Translations under genes and position numbers: made by a program | Assembly (NCBI GenBank): GCA_030651695.1 | Contig: JAUSCD010000029.1 | Location: 496,001-560,000 of the forward strand | From: Pseudohongiella sp. | GTDB taxonomy: Bacteria; Pseudomonadota; Gammaproteobacteria; Pseudomonadales; Pseudohongiellaceae | DNA length: 64,000 nt | Direction of reading: 5' to 3' | Shown here: in pieces, positions 1-7,324 of the stretch | Layout of the letters: each line of letters opens with the position of its first letter | How positions within the stretch are numbered: position 1 is the first letter of the stretch | Notes under the pieces: model-generated | What the model was told of the DNA's origin: nothing | The model's database searches: none | The model's input: only the letters and a program-made list of their open reading frames with translations

Positions 1-1236
1 GCCTTTATCTGCCCGCATCAAAGCGTGATCGACTAACACATAGGTTCCGGGATAGTCCACGGTGAATTCTACAATCGAAGCGCCGCCGGGCAAAACGGCT
101 GTGGTCTGTACATTATGGAACTGTGCGCCACCGATATTGGCTTCCGGGTAGACAGTATCAAATATTTCTCCAACCACATGAAACGACGAAGCCAGTGCAA
201 CGCCGCCGTTACCAACATAGAGGCGCACGCGATCGCCAACCTCTGCTGTCATGCTCTCCGCAAGAGCCCCGGTGCGGCCATTAAAAACCACATAATTTGG
301 ATTACTATCCAGCATCTTCCGACCATCAAACACTTGCAGGCCTCTTCGGCCAATTGTCCCTGTTGTGAACAACTCACCCTGAACGATATAAAACTCACGA
401 TCTACTTCAGGCAGACCACCCTCCGGTTCAACAAGAATCATTCCATACATACCATGACTCATATGAACCGCCATATTGGGCACTGCGCAGTGATAAATAT
501 ATAACCCGGGGTTAAGTGCGCGGAACCGAAAAGATTTTTCTTCACCTGGTGCCACAACGCTAGCCTCACCGCCACCGCCTGGACCGGTCACAGCATGCAG
601 ATCTATATTGTGCTCATGAAGACTGCTCTCATGATTGCGCAGCGTAAAATTTACCGTGTCACCTTCACGAATTCTCAGCATGGGTCCGGGAACCTGTCCG
701 TTAAAAGTCCAGTAGTTAAAACTGATACCTGGCGCTAATTCAGCCAAAACTTCTCGGGTTTCCAACTCCAGACTGATCTGCTGTGGCGCACGGCGCACCG
801 GCGGTGGCACCGCACGTGGATCTGCCGCGATATCATCGACTTTTTCAAAGTCACCAATGCGACGAAAGAACTCCAGCACGTTGCCTAAAGGTAGCGCTGG
901 CCCACTGGCTGGCCCATAGGTTTCTCCGTATTGTGGGTACTGCAACAAATGGCGAGTCCCCAGTGAGATCAATATAAACAGAGCCAGAGAACTCACAAAA
1001 ATCGCCATGGAGGTCAACATCCCGGCAGGATAATCCAGCCTGTGGATCAATCTCATAAAAAAATACCAAGAGGCAGTGGCGGCAGCGGCCAGAGTTAGTA
1101 CCTCCAGAAGCGAAATACGCACATTCCAGATCAAGGCAGGACCGCCAAGAACGAGCATGGTAATCACGACCAGGAGCATCACTGCAATAACAGCATAAAC
1201 AAGCAGGCCGGATAAACGCTCAAGATTTGGCTTCAT
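1..1236 (-). CDS. nirK: Membrane-anchored copper nitrite reductase NirK (3' end outside window)
   Basis: Reduces nitrite to nitric oxide with type 1 and type 2 copper. The 412 codons read here start at an ATG at 1236 behind AAAGGA and run off the left edge, so the C-terminus is missing. Three hydrophobic segments (about residues 11-30, 42-60, 73-93) precede a proline-rich linker (141-151) and two cupredoxin domains. Copper ligands are visible: H209, H214, H249, C250, H258, M263, H353 and H404, with the catalytic Asp at D212. The HCAVPNMAVH spacing and SSFHVVGEIFD resemble the AniA-like class of NirK. The multi-pass membrane anchor is unusual, because most NirK proteins are periplasmic or lipid-anchored. 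It follows nnrS by about 105 bp in the same direction, so it may be co-transcribed with norR-nnrS. Any C-terminal cytochrome domain cannot be judged from this window. Confidence 0.9.
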   Translation of the reverse strand, partial: MKPNLERLSGLLVYAVIAVMLLVVITMLVLGGPALIWNVRISLLEVLTLAAAATASWYFFMRLIHRLDYPAGMLTSMAIFVSSLALFILISLGTRHLLQYPQYGETYGPASGPALPLGNVLEFFRRIGDFEKVDDIAADPRAVPPPVRRAPQQISLELETREVLAELAPGISFNYWTFNGQVPGPMLRIREGDTVNFTLRNHESSLHEHNIDLHAVTGPGGGGEASVVAPGEEKSFRFRALNPGLYIYHCAVPNMAVHMSHGMYGMILVEPEGGLPEVDREFYIVQGELFTTGTIGRRGLQVFDGRKMLDSNPNYVVFNGRTGALAESMTAEVGDRVRLYVGNGGVALASSFHVVGEIFDTVYPEANIGGAQFHNVQTTAVLPGGASIVEFTVDYPGTYVLVDHALMRADKG

Positions 1237-1341
1237 AAATAGTATCCTTTTGATCAGTAGTTTGTTATCAACACAGATCGAACAACGCAGCGGGCCCCAG
1301 CTATTTTTCAGGATTCCACCCTGTTGGATTTTTTGTGACAA

Positions 1342-2505
1342 CTATTTTGATGGACCGATCAAAATCGGAATATAACGCATCGCAAAACACATCAATGCCA
1401 AAAACCAGAGCGCGGCGGCCACCTCAAGCCAATACCATCCGCCTGAGACTGAAGCAGCAATACGAGTGAGAGCTGCAAGACTCAACAGTATGATTGAAGT
1501 TGTTAACAAATAATGACTTTTTAAAACACGCCCGGTATGTCCCAGTGCTGCCCGTGCACCGACACTGATAATCATGCTGGTAATGGCGCCTATGGTCAGT
1601 GCATGCACGGCAGCGCTTACAGGAATAAAACCAGTCAGAGACAGCGTCCACAGCAGAATGCCCGTCACCAGCCAGGCATAGGACAAGTGCATCATCCATA
1701 CAAGTGGATCAGACAAGGTCAGCCAGAATTTCCAGCGCAACAACCGCCAGGCCTGGGCCACAAAACAGCTAAACCCCAGAGGTATAGCGATTACAACAGA
1801 CCACCTGAATATGACGCTTGCCACAAACAGCAGCAGCAAACCAATGGCAAGCTGATCAACCCGACCATAAGGTGAAGGCAAGCTGGCCGGAGACAGCTCC
1901 TCACCCTGTGGCGCTTGCCGTCGCAACCAGTTGCCGGTAAAGGCAGGGATGATACGCCCACCTATCACATTGATCAGCACGATCACTAGCCACAGCTGGG
2001 CCCACAGCACGCGCTGCAGATCAACACCTGGCAACAGTTGCAATTCTCCGGCATGAAACAACATATCAGTAAGGCTGAGCGTGACAAGCAGCCCCAGCAC
2101 TTTATAGTTGCGTTTGTTACGAGCGCTGATCAGTTCACGTGCAACAAGCAGACATAATATTGACCAGAAAAGCGCATCGCCCAAAGCGCTCAGCGCTGGC
2201 GACAAGATTGCCAGCCGGCCCAGCAACCAGACGGCAGCCAGAGTCGCCAAAGGCCATCCTGATACCGGCGGACGGGAAGTCCAATTGGCCACTGCAGTCA
2301 GTATGAAACCGGCAATCGCAGCTGCCATCAGCCCCATCATCATGTCGTGTGCATGCCAGTGTATCGGCGCCCTGGACCACTCCAATAGCAGGGCCCCGTT
2401 CCAGACAAAAACCCACAAGATAATTGCTGAAATACTGTAGATAAAACCCAGCAGGAAAAATGGCCGGAAGGCAAAAGAAAATAATCGACTGACAAATGTT
2501 TTCAC
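1342..2505 (-). CDS. nnrS: NnrS family membrane protein
   Basis: NnrS is a polytopic haem- and copper-containing membrane protein that appears in bacteria exposed to nitric oxide and eases NO stress; its biochemical activity is not settled. This 387-residue protein is almost entirely transmembrane (about 12 segments). It has the family's N-terminal FRPFF element, the WHAHDMMMG segment (conserved His) and the GFILTAVANWTSRPPVSGWP stretch. The start is a GTG whose last two bases are shared with the TGA of norR (GTGA overlap), with GGGA just upstream, so the two are translationally coupled. Its place between norR and a nirK fits a role in the NO response. Confidence 0.93.
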   Translation of the reverse strand: MKTFVSRLFSFAFRPFFLLGFIYSISAIILWVFVWNGALLLEWSRAPIHWHAHDMMMGLMAAAIAGFILTAVANWTSRPPVSGWPLATLAAVWLLGRLAILSPALSALGDALFWSILCLLVARELISARNKRNYKVLGLLVTLSLTDMLFHAGELQLLPGVDLQRVLWAQLWLVIVLINVIGGRIIPAFTGNWLRRQAPQGEELSPASLPSPYGRVDQLAIGLLLLFVASVIFRWSVVIAIPLGFSCFVAQAWRLLRWKFWLTLSDPLVWMMHLSYAWLVTGILLWTLSLTGFIPVSAAVHALTIGAITSMIISVGARAALGHTGRVLKSHYLLTTSIILLSLAALTRIAASVSGGWYWLEVAAALWFLALMCFAMRYIPILIGPSK

Positions 2506-4040
2506 TTTATTCCCATTTTTTTTATCATGCGGTATAGATTGCCGCGATCAAGACCAAGCGAGCGGGCCGTCTCAGCGACATTGCGCTGATGGGCCTGAAA
2601 CCGTCGACTGATCAACTGATGCTTGTACTGCTCGACCGCCTGCTGAAAGCTGACATTATCAGCCGGGGCACATTCGATGGACCGGGCAGTGGAAGTCAAA
2701 GGCACTTCATGCCCCAGATCTTCACGCAGAATTTGCGTCACACGCTGGCGCTGAGACTGTCTGGCTGTTGCTCTGACAGTGGCTCTGGCCAGAACATGCT
2801 CCAGTTCACGGACATTACCTGGCCAGGCATATTCCTTTAGCCAGCGACTTGCATCTGGCGCCAGTCGCAGCGTGCGTAATCCATAACGTCGTTCGTTGAG
2901 CTGGAGAAAATGGCCAGCCAGTTGCAATATATCCTCAGCCCGGTCTCTCAGCGGCGGGATAGTAATAGGGTAAACGCTCAGCCGGTGGTACAGGTCAGCA
3001 CGAAAACGGCCAGCCGCTACCTCTTGCTCAAGATTACGATTGGTGGCTGCTATCACGCGCACATTCACGGTGTGCAGCTTGTCACTGCCCACGCGCTGTA
3101 TCTCGCCACTTTGCAGAGCCCGCAGCAGAGTGGCCTGCAGAGCCAGCGGAAGCTCGCCGATTTCATCCAACAGCAATGTGCCCTGATCTGCCAGCTCAAA
3201 CTTTCCGGCCCTGGCGCTAACTGCTCCGGAAAACGCACCAGCGGTATGCCCGAACAACTCACTTTCTGCCAGTGATTCTGGCAGTGCCGCGCAATTTACA
3301 TGAACAATGATTTTGTCAGAACGTGGCGAGTTGAGATGAATAAAGTGTGAGACCAGCTCCTTTCCGGTACCGGTTTCTCCCTGAATGAGAACTGGCAGAT
3401 CAGATCTTCCGACCATCTCTGCTTCACGGCGCAATCGTGTCATGGCCGGACTGTCACCAATTAACTCCTTGTCGGCTTTGTCCCGAGAGACACTGTGCAG
3501 CACAAGTTGATGTCGCTCAAGATCGTGGGATAAACAATTTATCAGTTCAGCTGCGCGAATGCTCGCTGCTGCAACCGATACAAATGTATCAAGCAAAGGC
3601 AGATCAAGACCGTCGAACTTTCCGGCCTTCAGCGCATCCAGTGTCAATACTCCCCAAATGCGCCCATCAACGTGTAGCGCGGCACCCATGCAATCGTGCA
3701 CATGCAAATGGTGATCTTCCGACTCTACCAGCCCATCATAAGGATCAGGCAGCTGCGAATCGGCTGCAAAACGCAGTACACCGCGACTATGAAGAATCTC
3801 CTTCAGGCGGGGCTGTTCATCCACCACAAATCGCCGCCCCATGGTTTCGAGACTCAACCCGCGCACAGCGCGTGGCACCAACTCACCGCCTTCAAGCTGT
3901 AACAAAGCTGTGGCGTCACATGGAAAACAGGTCATCAATGCATCCAGCAATCGCTTGAAGCGCGCCTCGACTGGCATGTCACGCGACAGGTCAGCGACGA
4001 TTTCCGAAAGCTCCTGCAACATCTCTTGATACTGGTTCAT
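2502..4040 (-). CDS. norR: NO-sensing sigma-54 activator NorR
   Basis: NorR senses NO at a mononuclear iron in its GAF domain and activates sigma-54 promoters. The 512-residue product has the full layout: GAF (about 20-165), AAA+ (about 195-430) and a Fis-type helix-turn-helix at the C-terminus (VAETARSLGLDRGNLYRMIK). Walker A is GETGTGKE (221-228) and Walker B is TLLLDEIG. D99, D102, H115 and C117 lie where the iron ligands of E. coli NorR sit, within DPYDGL and HVHDCMG. The sigma-54 contact loop reads GAFSGA (268-273) instead of GAFTGA. I chose the ATG at 4040 over an upstream TTG at 4052 because GGTGG precedes it and homologues start near there. The gene is divergent from the second nirK operon, whose upstream region carries three NorR-type sites. 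Confidence 0.95.
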   Translation of the reverse strand: MNQYQEMLQELSEIVADLSRDMPVEARFKRLLDALMTCFPCDATALLQLEGGELVPRAVRGLSLETMGRRFVVDEQPRLKEILHSRGVLRFAADSQLPDPYDGLVESEDHHLHVHDCMGAALHVDGRIWGVLTLDALKAGKFDGLDLPLLDTFVSVAAASIRAAELINCLSHDLERHQLVLHSVSRDKADKELIGDSPAMTRLRREAEMVGRSDLPVLIQGETGTGKELVSHFIHLNSPRSDKIIVHVNCAALPESLAESELFGHTAGAFSGAVSARAGKFELADQGTLLLDEIGELPLALQATLLRALQSGEIQRVGSDKLHTVNVRVIAATNRNLEQEVAAGRFRADLYHRLSVYPITIPPLRDRAEDILQLAGHFLQLNERRYGLRTLRLAPDASRWLKEYAWPGNVRELEHVLARATVRATARQSQRQRVTQILREDLGHEVPLTSTARSIECAPADNVSFQQAVEQYKHQLISRRFQAHQRNVAETARSLGLDRGNLYRMIKKMGIK

Positions 4041-4052
4041 ATTCCACCGCAA

Positions 4053-4068
4053 GTGTATTTTTTACATC
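4053..4068. promoter_or_regulatory. NorR-type binding site 1 (distal)
   Basis: The sequence reads GTGT-N7-ACATC with the GT-N7-AC core at 4055-4065, the core known for NorR enhancer sites. The left half is degenerate compared with sites 2 and 3. It lies just upstream of the norR start codon, so binding here could also repress norR. Confidence 0.6.
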
Positions 4069-4072
4069 GTAT

Positions 4073-4089
4073 GATGTCTTTTATACATC
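4073..4089. promoter_or_regulatory. NorR-type binding site 2
   Basis: A perfect 5-bp inverted repeat, GATGT-N7-ACATC, with the GT-N7-AC core at 4076-4086. The core starts 21 bp from the core of site 1, about two helical turns. Confidence 0.72.
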
Positions 4090-4098
4090 ATATATTAA

Positions 4099-4115
4099 GA
4101 TGTATTTAACACATC
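4099..4115. promoter_or_regulatory. NorR-type binding site 3 (proximal)
   Basis: A perfect 5-bp inverted repeat, GATGT-N7-ACATC, with the core at 4102-4112. It lies about 42 bp upstream of the -24 element, an enhancer position. Three such sites upstream of one sigma-54 promoter is also the arrangement at E. coli norVW. Confidence 0.72.
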
Positions 4116-4154
4116 CTATGCTATCAAGCCATTGACAATCAAGGACTATATTTG

Positions 4155-4172
4155 TTGGCACGCTAACTGCTT
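4155..4172 (+). promoter_or_regulatory. Sigma-54 (-24/-12) promoter of the nirK-cytochrome-MCO operon
   Basis: TTGGCACG-N4-CTGCTT: the -24 GG at 4157-4158 and the -12 GC at 4169-4170 are separated by exactly 10 bp, as sigma-54 requires. The predicted start near 4182 leaves a leader of about 33 nt before the ATG at 4215. The promoter at 53753 upstream of pspA is nearly the same sequence. Confidence 0.85.
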
Positions 4173-4214
4173 ACAACCTTGCACGATGAGACTATTACTT
4201 GAGGATGCAAAGAT

Positions 4215-5177
4215 ATGAAGAATGATTACCGCTTGCGCAAGGCGATTACCGCACTCACTGCAGCTGCCAGCCTGACCCTTGGCCTGTTGAGCAGCAGCCA
4301 TGCTGCGGAAGTAACCGTCGCCATGACCGTGAAAGAGGTGAACGTGGCCATCAATAATGCTGGCGAAACCCGCAGTATGTGGACCTACGATGGCACCATT
4401 CCGGGACCTTTGGTCCGGGTTCGTCAGGGCGATGTAGTGAAGTTTTCCATGCACAACGATGCGGCCAATGGCAACAGTCATTCCATGGACTTTCATGCTG
4501 CGCGGGTTGATGTTCTGGATGAATTTTCAGATGTGAGCCCGGGAGACTCCAAGCACTACGAGTTTCGTGCTGACTACCCCGGTGTATTCATTTATCACTG
4601 CGGAAGCGAGTCCATGGCGGAGCATATCAGTCGCGGCATGTACGGCGTCATCATTGTAGATCCTGCAGAAGGCTACAGTGACGCGTATCCTGAGCCGGAT
4701 CGCGAATACGTGCTGGTGCAGGGAGATCTGTTTGAGGAAGGCAGCTCCGCACACGACATCACTGCAGGCAATACCTGGGAAGCAGCGTTGATCAATGGCA
4801 AAGTCTTTCACTACGACCCGGTGCATGATCCTAACGCCAGTCTTGCTCTGGAGGCCAAGCCTGGTGAGCGTGTGCGTATATTTTTTGTAAATGCCTCAAT
4901 CAATGACACGGCCGCCCTGCACCCTATTGCCGGAATCTGGGATCGCGTCTGGGACAATGGCAATCCCAAAAACATCAGCCACGGACTGCAAACTGTCAAT
5001 GTTGCGCCGGCACATGGCATGGTTCTGGATCTGATTCCTCCCGCCGACCGACCGACCAATAATGCCATCGTTGACCACCGGATGAAGGCTGCCATGGGCG
5101 GAGCAATTACAGTTCTGATGAATCATGAAGACGCTGATCCGGAAAAGGGACGCAACGGCAATCTGATTCTTCGCTGA
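4215..5177 (+). CDS. nirK: Copper nitrite reductase, Nitrosomonas-like type
   Basis: A secreted 320-residue two-domain cupredoxin enzyme (signal peptide to about residue 31, ending SHAAE). Every copper ligand is present: H89, H94, H128, C129, H137 and M142 in domain 1, and H236 and H288 towards the C-terminus, with catalytic Asp D92 in SHSMDFHAA. It lacks the glycine-rich loop seen in the other NirK of this window, and YHCGSESMAEH is a different spacing. From memory it looks most like the NirK of ammonia oxidisers such as Nitrosomonas europaea, including the ending with DADPEKG and LILR. It is the first gene behind the NorR/sigma-54 promoter, with GAGGA 9 nt before the ATG. Two cytochromes c and a multicopper oxidase follow closely. 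The likely activity is nitrite reduction; whether the physiological direction is NO formation or NO oxidation is open. Confidence 0.9.
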   Translation: MKNDYRLRKAITALTAAASLTLGLLSSSHAAEVTVAMTVKEVNVAINNAGETRSMWTYDGTIPGPLVRVRQGDVVKFSMHNDAANGNSHSMDFHAARVDVLDEFSDVSPGDSKHYEFRADYPGVFIYHCGSESMAEHISRGMYGVIIVDPAEGYSDAYPEPDREYVLVQGDLFEEGSSAHDITAGNTWEAALINGKVFHYDPVHDPNASLALEAKPGERVRIFFVNASINDTAALHPIAGIWDRVWDNGNPKNISHGLQTVNVAPAHGMVLDLIPPADRPTNNAIVDHRMKAAMGGAITVLMNHEDADPEKGRNGNLILR

Positions 5178-5199
5178 AAACCAACACTGGAGTCACACA

Positions 5200-5901
5200 A
5201 TGAACGTAACCAACCTGGCGAGCATTGCCAGCGCGTTGGTGGCAGCGGCGGCGCTGGTCACAGCAGCACCAACGCAAGCCTTCGCTGACGCGGAATCCAT
5301 ACTGCAATCCCAATGTGCATCCTGCCACGCACTTCAGGCGCCAGTGAACAACATCGCCAAAAGTGAACGTTTAAGCCGCATCGCACCTCCGCTGCACTTT
5401 GCTGGTAATAAATACAACCGGGACTGGCTGGTTTCATGGCTGAGCAATCCCTCGCCCATTCATCCGGCGGGTTACTTTCCGCAGCGCCACATTATCAATA
5501 CAGGAGATGGTGACACACTTGATACGGACGTAAGGTTTGCGCACCCGACGCTGAGCACTGCGGAGGCCGATACAGTGGCGACAGCCTTGATGTTATTAAA
5601 AAGCAAATCCGCTTTGATCGAAGCCGATACCTATCAACCCGGCACAGTAGCGATGCGCATGGGCGTAATGGATTTCCGCCGCTTCAAAGGGTGTGATGCC
5701 TGCCATCAGGACAGCACGACCTCTGGAGGATTGTCTGGGCCTTTGTTGTATAACTCGGCCCGGCGTTTGCAAGCTGCCTATCTGTCGTCATTCATCCTCA
5801 ACCCTGTTGCCTGGGATCCCAACACGGTCATGCCCGTCCTTGAAATGAATGAACCCGCTGTGCACAAGTTGGTGCACTACCTGATGATGCTGGAGGAGTA
5901 A
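5200..5901 (+). CDS. Periplasmic diheme cytochrome c (ncg-like)
   Basis: A 233-residue exported protein with a signal peptide ending near residue 29 and two c-type haem sites, CASCH (39-43) and CDACH (165-169), one in each half. The start ATG has GGAG 7 nt upstream, 22 bp after the nirK stop. In the Nitrosomonas nirK cluster, cytochromes of this kind (ncgB/ncgC) lie beside nirK and a multicopper oxidase. Here it probably passes electrons to or from NirK or the oxidase. I do not assign a gene symbol because I cannot tell which ncg gene it matches. Confidence 0.85.
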   Translation: MNVTNLASIASALVAAAALVTAAPTQAFADAESILQSQCASCHALQAPVNNIAKSERLSRIAPPLHFAGNKYNRDWLVSWLSNPSPIHPAGYFPQRHIINTGDGDTLDTDVRFAHPTLSTAEADTVATALMLLKSKSALIEADTYQPGTVAMRMGVMDFRRFKGCDACHQDSTTSGGLSGPLLYNSARRLQAAYLSSFILNPVAWDPNTVMPVLEMNEPAVHKLVHYLMMLEE

Positions 5902-5903
5902 CT

Positions 5904-6275
5904 ATGCGTAATCAGCTTAAAAATATTGTGCGAGTTACCGGTATCGGCGCTCTTACTTTTTTGGCGAACCCGGGTATCGCGTTCGGAGCAGAAGCAGACG
6001 GTGCAGCACTATATGACATGTACTGCGTGCAATGTCATGGCACACAGGGCAATGGCAAAGGTATCAATGCCAGCCACATAAACGTGCAGCCCCGATCTCA
6101 CATCGATAAAGGCGAAATGAGTGCGCGCAGTGATGCGGAGCTCTTCAAGGTTATTGCTGAAGGGGGCCCAGCCATCAACAAGTCCGTTCTCATGCCCGCG
6201 TGGCGACACAACCTGAATGAGTCTGAGATAGAAGCATTGGTCGCACATCTGCGCAAGCTTTGTTGCGAAAACTGA
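5904..6275 (+). CDS. Periplasmic monoheme cytochrome c (ncg-like)
   Basis: A 123-residue class I-type cytochrome c with a signal peptide (to about residue 29) and one haem site, CVQCH (41-45), followed by a GTQGNGKG loop. Met97 in SVLMPAW is a good candidate for the sixth haem ligand. It starts 2 bp after the stop of the diheme cytochrome behind GGAGGAG, so the two are translationally coupled. It ends in an unusual Cys-Cys pair. It is a likely electron carrier between the diheme cytochrome, NirK and the multicopper oxidase. Confidence 0.87.
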   Translation: MRNQLKNIVRVTGIGALTFLANPGIAFGAEADGAALYDMYCVQCHGTQGNGKGINASHINVQPRSHIDKGEMSARSDAELFKVIAEGGPAINKSVLMPAWRHNLNESEIEALVAHLRKLCCEN

Positions 6276-6295
6276 AAGCAATTAAGGAGAAAAAC

Positions 6296-7324
6296 ATGAA
6301 ATATAAACTGCTGCTTGGTATCTACAGCGTGTTGTGGCTGGCTCTCGCAGGACCAACCCTGGCAGAGGTGCGCAGCTTCGAAATGACGATTGAAGAGGTT
6401 GAGATCGAAGTGGCGCCCGGATTCAAAAGCAAGGTGTGGGGTTTCAACGGACAGGTTCCGGGGCCCCTTTACCATGTTAATGAAGGCGATGAAGTGGAAG
6501 TCACCGTACACAACTTCAGCACACTCAATCACACAGTGCACTGGCATGGAATCTTTCAGACCGGGTCATGGCAACACGATGGTGTACCACATGTCACACA
6601 GCACCCGATTGAACCGGGTGAGAGCCACACCTATCGATTCATTGCTGACAAACCCGGCAGCCTCTGGTACCACTGCCACGTCAATGTGTCGGAGCACGTC
6701 GGTCTTCGCGGCATGTGGGGGCCATTGGTCGTCGCTCCGGCAGCGCCGACCGAGATGGAAAAAGCCGTCACCAAGGATGCCATCCTGATGTTCTCGGGCT
6801 GGAATTCAGAGGTCGCTGACAACTATGGGGAAGGCGGTCACCCCGGACAGGTTATCAACTACTTCTCAATCAACGGTAAGTCCTTTCCAATGACCCAGCC
6901 ATTGCGCGTGAAAGAAGGTGACGTGTTACGTATGCGGCTGTACGCAGCTACCATTCCGGTCGCTTTTCACTTACACGGCCACGACATGCTGATCACACAT
7001 AAGGACGGAAAAGCGTTAAGCCACCCATACGAAGCTGATGTGGTCGCGATGCAACCAGGTGAACGTTACGACGTGATTGTGCACATGAACAATCCCGGCA
7101 TATGGATGACACATGATCACATTGATCATCACACAACCAACAACGGTAAAGAACACGGAGGCTCGATGCTGGTAGTTGAATACGAGGAAATTGAAAAACC
7201 CGATTTCTATGAGTGGCGTGATGTGGAGTATGAACCTGATTTCTACATGATTGAATCCATGGCGGAGCCGAAGGGTCAACATTCTATCGAGCACTTTCGA
7301 GGGCGGGATCTGCTTGAGTTCTGA
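6296..7324 (+). CDS. Two-domain multicopper oxidase (NcgA/BCO-like)
   Basis: A secreted 342-residue two-domain laccase-type oxidase (signal peptide to about residue 23). Domain 1 has HWHG (82-85) and HCH (126-128), followed by H134 and M140, which complete a type 1 copper site. Domain 2 has HLHGH (225-229) and HDHIDHH (273-279) but no Cys, so it lacks a type 1 site. Type 1 copper only in domain 1 is the pattern of the blue copper oxidase of Nitrosomonas europaea; the trinuclear site would form between subunits of a trimer. I chose the ATG at 6296 because AAGGAG sits 6 nt upstream; an upstream in-frame start would overlap the cytochrome gene. It is the last gene of the NorR-controlled operon. 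Confidence 0.88.
   Translation: MKYKLLLGIYSVLWLALAGPTLAEVRSFEMTIEEVEIEVAPGFKSKVWGFNGQVPGPLYHVNEGDEVEVTVHNFSTLNHTVHWHGIFQTGSWQHDGVPHVTQHPIEPGESHTYRFIADKPGSLWYHCHVNVSEHVGLRGMWGPLVVAPAAPTEMEKAVTKDAILMFSGWNSEVADNYGEGGHPGQVINYFSINGKSFPMTQPLRVKEGDVLRMRLYAATIPVAFHLHGHDMLITHKDGKALSHPYEADVVAMQPGERYDVIVHMNNPGIWMTHDHIDHHTTNNGKEHGGSMLVVEYEEIEKPDFYEWRDVEYEPDFYMIESMAEPKGQHSIEHFRGRDLLEF

Noticed and set aside
1241..1290. FNR box upstream of the membrane nirK
   Set aside because: TTGAT and ATCAA half sites are present but 12 bases apart instead of 4.
4099..4119. NsrR operator reading of AAGATGTATTT-AACACATCCT
   Set aside because: The NsrR consensus is an 11-1-11 repeat; here the GATG and CATC halves are two bases too close. 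All three sites fit GT-N7-AC, and norR is adjacent, so NorR explains them better.
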